Source of the DNA: Alicycliphilus denitrificans_A
GTDB lineage: Bacteria > Pseudomonadota > Gammaproteobacteria > Burkholderiales > Burkholderiaceae_C
DNA: 64,000 nucleotides
Direction: 5' to 3'
Assembly (NCBI RefSeq): GCF_044792555.1
Contig: NZ_CP126238.1
Coordinates: 1,736,001 to 1,800,000, forward strand
Position 1 is the stretch's first letter. Each line of letters starts with the position of its first letter. This document shows, in pieces, positions 36,743-44,907 of this stretch. The notes below the pieces were generated by a model. That model searched no databases, was not told the origin of the DNA, and worked only from the letters and a program-made list of their open reading frames with translations. A program made the position numbers and the translations under genes.

Positions 36743-37882
36743 TCAGGAGTTATTGGTGATTCCGTCATCCAGCAATTGACGCGCCACCAGCTCGCGCCAC
36801 CAGCGCAGCGGCGCCAGGCGTTGGCTGCTGGCCTGGGCGCGGCGGAAATACAGGTGCGGGTCATATTCCCAGGTAAAGCCCACGCCGCCGTGCAGCTGGA
36901 TAGCCTCGCGCGTGCAGTACAGCGCGGCCTCGGTGGCCTCGCACACGGCCTGGGCGGCGGCGCGCAGCAGCACGTCGGCAGCGGGGTCGGTGTCGGCCAG
37001 GCAGGCCGCGCCATAGACGGCCGAGCGCGCGGTTTCCAGCGCCACCAGCATTTGGCCAATGCGGTGCTTGACGGCCTGAAAACTCGCCACGGGCTTCTCG
37101 AACTGCTGGCGCTCCAGCGTGTAGGCCAGGGACAGGTCCAGCGCCTGCTGCGCCACGCCGACCTGCTCGGCCGCCAGGGCGATGGCTGCGATGCAGCGCG
37201 TGTGCGTCAGCAGCGCCTGCAGCACCGGGCCGTGGGCAATGCGCTGGGTGGCATCCAGCGCCACCTGCTGTGCCGTGACCTGGCCGTGCAGACGCGTGGC
37301 GTCCACGGCGGGTTGGGTGGTGACGGCCAAGCCGGGCGCGTCGGTGGGTACGAGGAACAGGCCCCATGCGCCATCGCTTTGTAGTGCGGGCAGCAAGAGT
37401 TGCTGCGTCACGGGGGCAGAGCCGACCTGCGGCCACTGGCCTTGCAGCAGCCAGCCATCGCCGTTGTGTGCTGCCTGGGCGGTGAGAGTGGGGGTGTCTG
37501 GCGCGGGCAGTGCCAGGGCAAAGCGCTGTTCGCCGCTGGCCAGGGCCTGTAGCGCGGCGTCAACCTCGGGCTGGCCCGCCAGCGCGCGCAGGGCCGTGGC
37601 GGCCAGAGCCACGCCGTCGAAGTAGGGCACGCAGGCCAGGCGCCGGCCCAGCTGTTCTTGCAGCAGCGCCAGCTCGACAAGGCCCAGACCCAGGCCGCCC
37701 TGGGCCTCGGGGCTGTGGATGCCGCACCAGCCCAGCTCGGCCAGGCCCTGCCACAGGGCCTCATCCCAGCCGCCGGACTGGGCGCTGACGTCGCGCACGC
37801 GCTCGCTGGCGCTGTGCGCGGCGAGGAATTCGGCGGCGCTGTCGACGATCAGGCGCTGCTCTTCGGTGAGGTTCAAATCCAT
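36743..37882 (-). CDS. acyl-CoA dehydrogenase (steroid cluster pair 1, small subunit type)
   Basis: 379 aa. N-terminus MDLNLTEEQRLIVDSAAEFL, GGLGLGLVELALLQEQLGR, flavin-side LERQQFEKPVASFQAVKHRI, and the C-terminal AIQLHGGVGFTWEYDPHLYF. The N-terminal half is short on the usual flavin motif, as in the non-identical partner of heteromeric ACADs. With the chain at 35368 it probably forms a steroid-specific alpha2beta2 dehydrogenase. The start at 37882 is chosen because the upstream 60 in-frame residues lie in repeat DNA. Confidence 0.85.
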   Translation of the reverse strand: MDLNLTEEQRLIVDSAAEFLAAHSASERVRDVSAQSGGWDEALWQGLAELGWCGIHSPEAQGGLGLGLVELALLQEQLGRRLACVPYFDGVALAATALRALAGQPEVDAALQALASGEQRFALALPAPDTPTLTAQAAHNGDGWLLQGQWPQVGSAPVTQQLLLPALQSDGAWGLFLVPTDAPGLAVTTQPAVDATRLHGQVTAQQVALDATQRIAHGPVLQALLTHTRCIAAIALAAEQVGVAQQALDLSLAYTLERQQFEKPVASFQAVKHRIGQMLVALETARSAVYGAACLADTDPAADVLLRAAAQAVCEATEAALYCTREAIQLHGGVGFTWEYDPHLYFRRAQASSQRLAPLRWWRELVARQLLDDGITNNS

Positions 37883-37904
37883 CGCATGGCTCTGCTTTTT
37901 GCTC

Positions 37905-38004
37905 CTTCCCCCTCTGAGGGAAGGCAGGGATGGGGGCTTGCAGGGCGTGGGGGATGCGCTTGCGCCGTTGGCCCCCACCCCAACACCCCAGCGGGGGAGG
38001 GAGG
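37905..38004. repeat. GC-rich inverted intergenic repeat (family 3, copy 1)
   Basis: TTCCCCCTCTGAGGGAAGG, GGATGGGGGC on the left and GCCCCCACCCCAACACCCCA, GCGGGGGAGGGAGG on the right. The whole unit can fold on itself. Similar units lie at 41774-41876 and 59898-60007, with half units at 40533-40562 and 63482-63512; all are between genes of the same operon direction. Confidence 0.65.
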
Positions 38005-38015
38005 TGAAAACCGGC

Positions 38016-38891
38016 TCAGGTGCCGTACACCTTCTGTGGTTTGGGGCCTTGGGCGATGAGCTCATCGACCACGGCGGTGAGCTCGGCCGGTTCCCAGCGC
38101 GCTCCCTTGTCGCGGATGGTGCCGGTGTGCCAGCCGTCGGCGACGGAGATCTCGCCGCCCTTGGCCTCGAAGCAGCGTCCGGTCACATGGGCCGACAGCG
38201 GGCTGCCCAGCCACACGACGATAGAGGCGACGTTCATCGGGTCCCAGGCGTCAAAGCCGCTGTTGGGCTTTTTCACCATGTCCGGCATGGCGCTCTCGGT
38301 CATGGCGGTGCGCGCGGCTGGCGCCAGGCTGTTGGCGGTGATGCCGTAGCGCGCCAGCTCGGCGGCCTGCACCAGCGTCAGGCCGGCAATGCCGGCCTTG
38401 GCCGCGGCGTAGTTGCTCTGGCCGATGGAGCCCTGCAGGCCCGCGCCGGAGCTGGTGTTGATGATGCGCGCATCCACCGGCTGGCCGGCCTTCTTCTGGT
38501 CGCGCCAGTAGCGGCCAAAGGTGTTGCCCATGCAGTAGTGGCCGCGCAGGTGTACGCGCATGACGGTGTCCCAGTCCTCCTCGGTGAGGCTCAGGAACAT
38601 GCGGTCGCGCAGCACGCCGGCGTTGTTGACCAGCACGTGCACGCCGCCAAAGGCGGTCAGGGCGGCGTCGAGGATGGCCTCGGCGCCGGCCAGGGTGGTG
38701 ATGTCGCCGCTGTTGGCTACTGAGCGGCCACCGGCTGCTTTCACCTCGTCCGCCACGGCCTGGGCGGCGTCATGGCGGATGTCGTTGACGACCACGTTCG
38801 CGCCTTCTTGCGCAAACGCCAGCGCATAGGCGCGCCCCAGGCCGGCGCCGGCGCCGGTGATGACCACAGTGCGTTGGGTACAGATGGGCAT
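38016..38891 (-). CDS. short-chain dehydrogenase, Hsd4A/MFE-like
   Basis: 291 aa. Nucleotide loop TGAGAGLGRAYALAFAQEGA and VVVNDIRHDAAQAVADEVKAAGG, NNAGVLRDRMF, active-site Ser of IINTSSGAGLQG and NYAAAKAG (Tyr-x3-Lys). GLGRA plus NNAGVLRDRMF is the signature of the 3-hydroxyacyl-CoA dehydrogenase domain of type 4 17beta-HSD (Hsd4A). It probably oxidises a 3-hydroxyacyl-CoA of the side chain or a ring-opened acid. It lies between the amidase (41 bp) and the ACAD pair, same strand. Confidence 0.82.
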   Translation of the reverse strand: MPICTQRTVVITGAGAGLGRAYALAFAQEGANVVVNDIRHDAAQAVADEVKAAGGRSVANSGDITTLAGAEAILDAALTAFGGVHVLVNNAGVLRDRMFLSLTEEDWDTVMRVHLRGHYCMGNTFGRYWRDQKKAGQPVDARIINTSSGAGLQGSIGQSNYAAAKAGIAGLTLVQAAELARYGITANSLAPAARTAMTESAMPDMVKKPNSGFDAWDPMNVASIVVWLGSPLSAHVTGRCFEAKGGEISVADGWHTGTIRDKGARWEPAELTAVVDELIAQGPKPQKVYGT

Positions 38892-38932
38892 GTCAGATCC
38901 TCGGGTTTTGTAGGGTGATGGAGTGGGGCAGG

Positions 38933-40498
38933 TCAGGCCTTGAAGGGTGTCAGGTCGGGCATGCGCTGCGCCCAGGGCATGGCCTGCTCCAACTGCGCGG
39001 CCAGGGTCAGCAGGCGGTCTTCACGGCCGTAGGGGGCGACGAAATGCGCGCCCACGGGCAGGCCGTCGGCCGTCCAGTGCGCGGGCACGGACATGGCGGG
39101 GTGGCCGCTGATGTTGAACAGCGAGGTGAAGGCCGAGGAGTTCATGGCTTCGCGCGCATAGCTTTGGAAGGGTTGGTCCAGCGTCAGCACACCCAGCTTT
39201 TGCGCCGGCACGGCGGTGGTGGGCGAGAGCACCAGGTCGTACTCGCCGAAGAAGGCGTCGATCAGCTGGCCCGCCTTGTCAAAACCCAGGCGCGCGGCGT
39301 AGAGCTGCTGCGCCGTGGCCTTTTTCGCCTGCTGCAGCGCGGCCCAGTCCAGAGGCTCCATCTCGTCCTCGCGCACGGCGCGGCCCAGCAGCTTCTCGCG
39401 CCGCTCAATGGTGTGGAGCATGGCTGTGCCCATGGCCGTGCCCATGCCGGCGTAGATTTCCTGCACCGGCAGTTCGGGCATTTTTTCCTCCAGGCTGTGG
39501 CCCAGGGCCTCGCAGGCCTTGGCGGCGGCATCCATGGCCGCCAGGCAGTCGGGGTGCACGGGCACGCCAAAGTAGTTTTTGCGCCACAGGGCAATACGCA
39601 GCCTGCGCGGGCGCTGCAAGAGTGCCTGCAGATAGCTGCCGGGCGCGCCTTCGGGCGGGTGTACGCGTGAGCCGGCCTCGGGCCCCGCCGTCAGGTCCAG
39701 CAGTAGGGCGCTGTCGCGCACGCTGCGGCTGATGGCGTGGTTGATGGACATGCCCATGGAGCCTTCGAGCACGTCCGGACCGCCGGGCACACGGCCGCGG
39801 CTGGGCTTGAGGCCGAACAGCCCGCAATGCGCCGCCGGGATGCGTATGGAGCCGCCGCCGTCGCTGGCATGTGCCAGCGGCAGGATGCCCGCCGCCACCA
39901 CGGCCGCCGCCCCGCCCGAGGAGCCGCCGGTGGTGTGCGCAGCGTTCCAGGGGTTGGGCGTGGCGCCGTACAGGCGCGACTCTGTGGTGGTGGTCATGCC
40001 GAATTCGGGCGAGGCGGTCTTGCCGAAGATGTTCAGCCCCGCGGCCTGGTAGCGCTGCACCAGGGTGGTGCTGTGCGGCGCCACGGCATCCTTGAAGAAA
40101 GCGCAGCCGTTGGTAGTGACCGTGCCCTGCAGGTATTGGCCCAGGTCCTTGAGCAGGAAGGGCACGCCCCACAGCGGCGCGGTCTTGGTGGCCTGTGCGC
40201 GTGCGGCGCGGCCCAGGGCAGAGAGCTTGTGCGCCTGCTCGCGCGCCAGGTCAAAGTCGCGCAGCACCACGGCGTTGAGCCTGGGCAGGGCCTCGACGCG
40301 GGCGATGGCCGCGTCCAGCGCCTCCAGCGGCGTGACTTCACCGCTGCGCAGCTGCTGCGCCCAGGCGCTGGCGTCCTGTGGCGTGCGGGTTTTGGCGCTG
40401 GCCATGCCGGGCAGGGCCAGGCCGGTGGCGGCAGCGCCCGCCACCGCCCCTTGCAGGAGCAGGCGGCGCTGGGGGTTGGGGGCAATGCGGTCGGTCAT
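38933..40498 (-). CDS. amidase-signature hydrolase with Tat-type leader
   Basis: 521 aa. N-terminal twin-arginine leader QRRLLLQGAVAGAAATGLAL, cut near ASA (about residue 35). The amidase signature domain holds the Ser-cisSer-Lys triad: Lys in PFLLKDLGQ, TGGSSGGAAAVVAAG with both Ser, and SDGGGSIRIPAAHCGLFGLKPSRG. The enzyme would hydrolyse an amide outside the cytoplasm. Inside a steroid cluster a plausible substrate is the glycine or taurine amide of conjugated bile salts, as shown for some bile-salt degraders; this is inference. It lies between the FadA6-like thiolase and the Hsd4A-like SDR, same strand. Confidence 0.85.
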   Translation of the reverse strand: MTDRIAPNPQRRLLLQGAVAGAAATGLALPGMASAKTRTPQDASAWAQQLRSGEVTPLEALDAAIARVEALPRLNAVVLRDFDLAREQAHKLSALGRAARAQATKTAPLWGVPFLLKDLGQYLQGTVTTNGCAFFKDAVAPHSTTLVQRYQAAGLNIFGKTASPEFGMTTTTESRLYGATPNPWNAAHTTGGSSGGAAAVVAAGILPLAHASDGGGSIRIPAAHCGLFGLKPSRGRVPGGPDVLEGSMGMSINHAISRSVRDSALLLDLTAGPEAGSRVHPPEGAPGSYLQALLQRPRRLRIALWRKNYFGVPVHPDCLAAMDAAAKACEALGHSLEEKMPELPVQEIYAGMGTAMGTAMLHTIERREKLLGRAVREDEMEPLDWAALQQAKKATAQQLYAARLGFDKAGQLIDAFFGEYDLVLSPTTAVPAQKLGVLTLDQPFQSYAREAMNSSAFTSLFNISGHPAMSVPAHWTADGLPVGAHFVAPYGREDRLLTLAAQLEQAMPWAQRMPDLTPFKA

Positions 40499-40532
40499 GG
40501 TGCTGCTCCTGCGCGGCGTGGGGTTTGCTCTC

Positions 40533-40562
40533 TGTCCTGGGAGCGGGAGAGGGCGGGGGTGA
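40533..40562. repeat. half unit of the GC-rich intergenic repeat (family 3)
   Basis: CTGTCCTGGGAGCGGGAGAG followed by GGCGGGGGTG in the 67-bp thiolase-amidase gap. It resembles one arm of the larger family 3 units. Confidence 0.4.
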
Positions 40563-40565
40563 GGC

Positions 40566-41723
40566 TTACAGCCGCTCGATGATGGTCACGTTGGCCTGGC
40601 CGCCGCCTTCGCACATGGTCTGCAGGCCGTAGCGCCCGCCGGTGCGCTCCAGCTCGTGCAACAGCGTGGTCATGAGCTTGGCGCCCGAGGCTCCCAGCGG
40701 GTGGCCCAGGGCTATGGCGCCGCCGTTGACGTTGGTGCGCGCCGGGTCGTAGCCGGTCTCCTTGAGCCAGGCCATGGCCACCGAGGCAAAGGCCTCGTTG
40801 ATCTCCACCAGGTCGATGTCGTTCATTGTCATGCCGGCCTTCTTCAGCGCATGGGCGGTGGCCGGTATGGGGGCGGTCAGGTGCCAGATCGGGTCGTCGG
40901 CGCGCACGCTGATGTGGTGGATGCGTGCGCGGGGCTTCAGGTTATAGCGCTTGAGCGCGGCCTCGGACACCACTAGGACGGCGGCGGCGGCGTCGCAGGT
41001 GGAGCTGGAGACGGCGGCGGTGATCTTGGGGTAGGTGGGGTCTACCGGCTCCAGCGTGGCCAGCTTCTCCAGCGTGCTCAGGCGCGCGGTCTCGTCCATC
41101 TTGAAGTCGCCATACGGAACCACTTCGCGGTCGAAGCGCCCTTCGGCAATGGCCTTGAGCGCGCGGTCGTGGCTTTGCTTGGCAAACACCTCCATGTCGA
41201 CGCGGCTCGCGCCCCAGTGGTCGGCAATGCGCTGGGCGGCGTAGAACTGGTTCACCGGCGCATCGCCAAAGCGCGCCTGCCAGCCCTGGCTTTGGGCGAA
41301 CGGGGTGGTAAAGCCCAGCGGCTGGCCCGCCAGCATGGCAGACGAGATCGGGATGGCGCTCATGGTCTGCACGCCGCCGGCCAGCACCACGTCCTGCGTG
41401 CCGCTCATCACCGCCTGCGCGGCGAAGTGGATGGCCTGCTGCGAGCTGCCGCACTGGCGGTCCACCGTGGTCCCGGGCACGTTGAGCGGCATGCCCGCCG
41501 CCAGCCAGGCGGTGCGGGCAATGTCGCCGGCCAGCGCACCGATCGTGTCCACGCAGCCGAAGATGACGTCGTCGTACTCGTCGGCGGGCACGCCGTTGCG
41601 CTCGACCAGCGCGCGGATGACATGCGCGCCCAGGTCAGCGCCATGCACATGGGCCAGCGAGCCCTTGCGCTTGCCGGTGGGCGAGCGCAGGGCGTCAACG
41701 ATATAGGCTTGGAAGGTGGCCAT
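40566..41723 (-). CDS. fadA6: thiolase similar to FadA6 (C/D-ring pathway)
   Basis: 385 aa, the length of FadA6. N-terminus FQAYIVDALRSPTGKRKG; VDRQCGSSQQAIHFAAQA with catalytic Cys (about 90); GGVQTMSAIPISSAM; RIHHISVRADDPIWHLTAPI; IALGHPLGASGAKL with His; RYGLQTMCEGGGQANVTIIE with the second Cys. The RQCGSSQQ and TMCEGGGxAN motifs set FadA6 apart from general thiolases. FadA6 acts late in HIP-CoA breakdown, cleaving a ring-derived beta-ketoacyl-CoA. It lies in the ipdAB-echA20-ACAD run and is the fourth-last step of the operon. Confidence 0.88.
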   Translation of the reverse strand: MATFQAYIVDALRSPTGKRKGSLAHVHGADLGAHVIRALVERNGVPADEYDDVIFGCVDTIGALAGDIARTAWLAAGMPLNVPGTTVDRQCGSSQQAIHFAAQAVMSGTQDVVLAGGVQTMSAIPISSAMLAGQPLGFTTPFAQSQGWQARFGDAPVNQFYAAQRIADHWGASRVDMEVFAKQSHDRALKAIAEGRFDREVVPYGDFKMDETARLSTLEKLATLEPVDPTYPKITAAVSSSTCDAAAAVLVVSEAALKRYNLKPRARIHHISVRADDPIWHLTAPIPATAHALKKAGMTMNDIDLVEINEAFASVAMAWLKETGYDPARTNVNGGAIALGHPLGASGAKLMTTLLHELERTGGRYGLQTMCEGGGQANVTIIERL

Positions 41724-41773
41724 GGGAATCCTTGTCTGTGAACGTGAAGGCGGGCGGTGAGCGGCTGTCCGCA

Positions 41774-41876
41774 CTTTCCCTCTCTGGGGGAAGGTGGGGA
41801 TGGGGGCCTGGATGCTGGCGCGGGGCTGAGTTGGTGGGGATGCGTCGCTGGCCCCCACCCCGGCCGGGGAGGGAGC
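41774..41876. repeat. GC-rich inverted intergenic repeat (family 3, copy 2)
   Basis: TTTCCCTCTCTGGGGGAAGG, GGATGGGGGC on the left and GCCCCCACCCCGGCCGGGGA, GGGAGC on the right. It fills most of the 159-bp gap between the ACAD at 41883 and the FadA6-like thiolase. Confidence 0.65.
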
Positions 41877-41882
41877 AGGGGG

Positions 41883-42950
41883 TCAGTGGAACGTCGCCCC
41901 CGGCCCCAGCGGCGCCTTGTCGGCCAACAGGGCGGCGCTCAGGCGCTCTTGGTGGAAGGCGCGGTCACCCCACGCGGCATTCAAGGCCCAGGCGCGCTTC
42001 ATGAACATCTGCAGGTCCACTTCCCAGGTGTAGCCCATCGCGCCGTGCACCTGTATGCCCTTGTGTGCGGCCAGCAGGGCGGCCTCGCCGCACACCAGCT
42101 TGGCGTGGGCAATGCGGGCGCTGGTGCTGGCGTCCTTGGTCGCCAGCGCGGCGGCGGCGCGGTAGAGCACGGGCTTGGCAAATTCGATGGCCGTGAACAC
42201 GTCGGCCAGGTGGTGCTTGACGGCCTGGAAGGCACCAATGGGCTTGCCGAACTGCTTGCGCTGGCCCGCGTAGTCCACCGTCATGTCCAGCATGTGCTGT
42301 GCCAGGCCCACGAGCTGCCCGGCCACGCAGAGGGCGCCGCGCTCCAGTGCCTCATCCCACAGTAGCTGGCCGGCTGCTTCATCGGCAATGCGGGTGGCAT
42401 CACCGGCTTGCCACTGCACGCTGCACAGGCGGCGCGAGGCGTCTATGCTGCGTTCGGTATGCACCTGGACAGCGCTGGCGGGCACGGCGTGCAGTTCCAA
42501 GCCTGCGGAGGTGGCATGGGGCAGCAGCAGTAGGTCGGTGAGGTGGGCGTCGGCCACCCAGGGGTTGACGGGGTGACCAACGGCGATACGAGCGCTGCCA
42601 TCGACGATGCGCGGCAGCCACTGGGCGCGCGCGGCGTGGCTCTCGGGCAGGCCCGCCAGGATGCCGGCAGCGACATAGGCGGTGTCGGTGAGCGAATCAG
42701 GGATGGCGTAGTAGCCTAATTCCTGCGTCATCAGAGCCCAGTCGATGTCGCCCAGGCCCAGGCCACCCTCGGCTTCGGGCACGGACAGGCCGGTCAGGCC
42801 CTGTTCGGCGATCTTGCGGCGCAGTTCGGGGCTGCGCCCGGCGTCGGTGTCCCACACCTCGCGCAGCAATTCGGGCGGGGCCTCGGTCATCAGGAAGCGG
42901 CTGACCGAGTCGCGAAACGCCATCTGGTCTTGGGTGAAGGTGAATTCCAT
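41883..42950 (-). CDS. acyl-CoA dehydrogenase (steroid cluster pair 2, small subunit type)
   Basis: 355 aa. N-terminus MEFTFTQDQMAFRDSVSRFL, GGLGLGDIDWALMTQELGYY, then QRKQFGKPIGAFQAVKHHLAD and the C-terminal GIQVHGAMGYTWEVDLQMFM. Like the chain at 36743 it has a shortened middle and is paired with a 384-aa ACAD, matching the small partners (FadE32-like) of heteromeric steroid ACADs. It starts 16 bp after the partner's stop. The start at 42950 begins the conserved fold. Confidence 0.85.
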   Translation of the reverse strand: MEFTFTQDQMAFRDSVSRFLMTEAPPELLREVWDTDAGRSPELRRKIAEQGLTGLSVPEAEGGLGLGDIDWALMTQELGYYAIPDSLTDTAYVAAGILAGLPESHAARAQWLPRIVDGSARIAVGHPVNPWVADAHLTDLLLLPHATSAGLELHAVPASAVQVHTERSIDASRRLCSVQWQAGDATRIADEAAGQLLWDEALERGALCVAGQLVGLAQHMLDMTVDYAGQRKQFGKPIGAFQAVKHHLADVFTAIEFAKPVLYRAAAALATKDASTSARIAHAKLVCGEAALLAAHKGIQVHGAMGYTWEVDLQMFMKRAWALNAAWGDRAFHQERLSAALLADKAPLGPGATFH

Positions 42951-42966
42951 GATCGTGTTTCCTCTA

Positions 42967-44121
42967 TCAGGCTTTCGGCATACCCAAGACACGCTCGGCA
43001 ATGATGTTGCGCTGGATCTCGTTGCTGCCGGCGTAGATCGGGCCGGCCTGGGCGAACAGGAAGCCTTCCAGCCAGTCGTGCGTCTCGGCGTCGTCCACCA
43101 GTTCGGCACGCGCGCCCAAGATGCGCAGCGCGGTTTCGTGCAGCAGAAGATCGAGTTCAGACCAGAAGATCTTGTTGGTGCTGGCCTCGGCGCCAATGCT
43201 GACACCCCGGGCCAGCTTGGCCACCGTGTGGTAGGAGGCCAGGGTGTAGGCCTCGGCGCCCATCCAGGCGCGGTTCACGGCCTCGCGGATGCCGGGGTCG
43301 CGGTCGGCCGTGGCCTGGTGCTTGCGGTAGAGCTGCACCAGCTTTTGCGCCGTGCGCTGGTAGCGTGCGGGCGAGCGCAGCAGCAGGCCCCGCTCGAAGC
43401 CTGCGGTGGCCATGGCCACATGCCAGCCCTGGCCCTCGTCGCCCAGTCGGTTTTGCACCGGGACACGCACGTCGTCGAAAAAGATCTCGGCAAAAGCTTC
43501 CTTGCCGTTCAGTGCGCGGATCGGGCGGATGGTGATGCCAGGCGCATCCAGTGGCACCAGCAGGTAGGTCAGGCCATGGTGGCGGAAGGAATTGGGGTCG
43601 CTGCGGAACAGGCCGAACAACCAGTTGGCAAACACCGCGCGGGTGGACCAGATTTTCTGGCCGTTGACTACGTAGTGGTCGCCGTCGCGTATCGCCTTGC
43701 TGGAGATGGCCGCCATGTCCGAGCCCGCGTTGGGTTCGCTCCAGCCCTGGGCCCACATGTCGTCGCAGCGCGCCGTGCGCGGCAGGAAGCGCGCCTTTTG
43801 CTCGGGCGTGCCAAATTCCATCATGGTCGGGCCGAACAGCAGGATGCCATTCTGGTTCACGCGCTGGGGTGCGTCCATGGACCAGTATTCTTCCTCGAAG
43901 ATCAGCCACTCGATGAGGTCGCTGCCGCGCCCGCCCAGGTCCTTGGGCCAGGTCAGGCTGCTGAAACCCGCGCCGGAGAGCTTGGCCTCCCACTGGCGGT
44001 GTTGTTCAAAGCCCTCGCGTGTGTCATAGCTGGCAAAGGGCGCTTGCGGCACGTTGGCGCGCAGCCAGTCGCGCACCTCGGCGCGGAAGGCCTGTTGGGC
44101 AGGGGTGTAGCGAAGGTCCAT
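42967..44121 (-). CDS. acyl-CoA dehydrogenase (steroid cluster pair 2, large subunit type)
   Basis: 384 aa. MDLRYTPAQQAFRAEVRDWL; FSSLTWPKDLGGRGSDLIEW; flavin motif WAQGWSEPNAGSDMAAI; NGQKIWSTRA; C-terminal GPIYAGSNEIQRNIIAERVLG, again with Ala where many ACADs carry Glu (YEGT). This is the FadE31-like partner of the 41883 chain. The pair probably forms an alpha2beta2 dehydrogenase for HIP-CoA intermediates. It starts 19 bp downstream of the echA20 stop. Confidence 0.88.
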   Translation of the reverse strand: MDLRYTPAQQAFRAEVRDWLRANVPQAPFASYDTREGFEQHRQWEAKLSGAGFSSLTWPKDLGGRGSDLIEWLIFEEEYWSMDAPQRVNQNGILLFGPTMMEFGTPEQKARFLPRTARCDDMWAQGWSEPNAGSDMAAISSKAIRDGDHYVVNGQKIWSTRAVFANWLFGLFRSDPNSFRHHGLTYLLVPLDAPGITIRPIRALNGKEAFAEIFFDDVRVPVQNRLGDEGQGWHVAMATAGFERGLLLRSPARYQRTAQKLVQLYRKHQATADRDPGIREAVNRAWMGAEAYTLASYHTVAKLARGVSIGAEASTNKIFWSELDLLLHETALRILGARAELVDDAETHDWLEGFLFAQAGPIYAGSNEIQRNIIAERVLGMPKA

Positions 44122-44140
44122 GGCGGCTTGTCCTTGCAGG

Positions 44141-44899
44141 TCAGAATTGGGCGTCGCGCTTTTCCACGAAGGCCTGGCGCGTCTCGGATGAATCCGGGCT
44201 CATATAGGCCTGCAGGGTAAAGCCCTGCTCCCAGCGGTACTTGTCTTCGAGGTTGCCGTCCTCGATGCCGTTGAGCGCCTCCTTGGCGATGCGGATCATG
44301 GCCGGGCTCTTGGCGGCGATTTTTGCGGCGATCGCCAGCGCCGTATCGCGCAGAGCATCGCGCGGCACCACGCGCTCTATGGCGCCCAGGCGCAGCGCCT
44401 CGGGCGCGCCGATCATCTCGCCGGTGAAGAACAGGTAGCGCGTCTTTTGCACGCCGAACATGCGCTGCAGGTGCGCCGCACCGCCCATGGCGCCACGGTC
44501 CACCTCGGGCAGGCCGAAGGTGGCGTCGTCGGCGGCAATCACTATGTCGGCTGCGCCGCAGATGCCAATGCCCCCGCCCAGCACGAAGCCGTGTACGGCG
44601 GCGATGACCGGCACCGGATTGCGGTGCACGGCCTTGAAGGTGGCGTAGTTGCCTGCGTTGACGCTGACGATGAGCTTGTCGTTGGCGGCCAGCTCCTTGA
44701 TGTCCACCCCGGCGCAGAAGCCCCGGTTCTCGGCGCGGATGACGATCACGCGTACCTCGGAGCGCTGGCCCAGTGCGGCGATTTCGGCGGCCAGGCCGTT
44801 CCAGCCGGCGGCGTTCAGGGCGTTGACCGGGGCGCGGTCAATCACCAGCTCGGCCACGCCGTTGTCGTGGATGTGGGAATGGAACTGTTGCTGGCTCAT
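44141..44899 (-). CDS. echA20: enoyl-CoA hydratase EchA20 type (D-ring opening)
   Basis: 252 aa crotonase. Landmarks are VIDRAPVNALNAAGWNGLA, FCAGVDIKELAAN, VPVIAAVHGFVLGGGIGICGAADIVIA, DDATFGLPEVDRGAMGGAAHLQRM and KSPAMIRIAKEALNGI (split for reading), close to my recollection of mycobacterial EchA20. EchA20 hydrolytically opens ring D of the HIP-CoA derivative, which is then worked on by IpdAB. It starts 8 bp after ipdC and leads into ACAD pair 2, exactly in the order expected for C/D-ring breakdown. Confidence 0.88.
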   Translation of the reverse strand: MSQQQFHSHIHDNGVAELVIDRAPVNALNAAGWNGLAAEIAALGQRSEVRVIVIRAENRGFCAGVDIKELAANDKLIVSVNAGNYATFKAVHRNPVPVIAAVHGFVLGGGIGICGAADIVIAADDATFGLPEVDRGAMGGAAHLQRMFGVQKTRYLFFTGEMIGAPEALRLGAIERVVPRDALRDTALAIAAKIAAKSPAMIRIAKEALNGIEDGNLEDKYRWEQGFTLQAYMSPDSSETRQAFVEKRDAQF

Positions 44900-44907
44900 G
44901 GAAGGGT

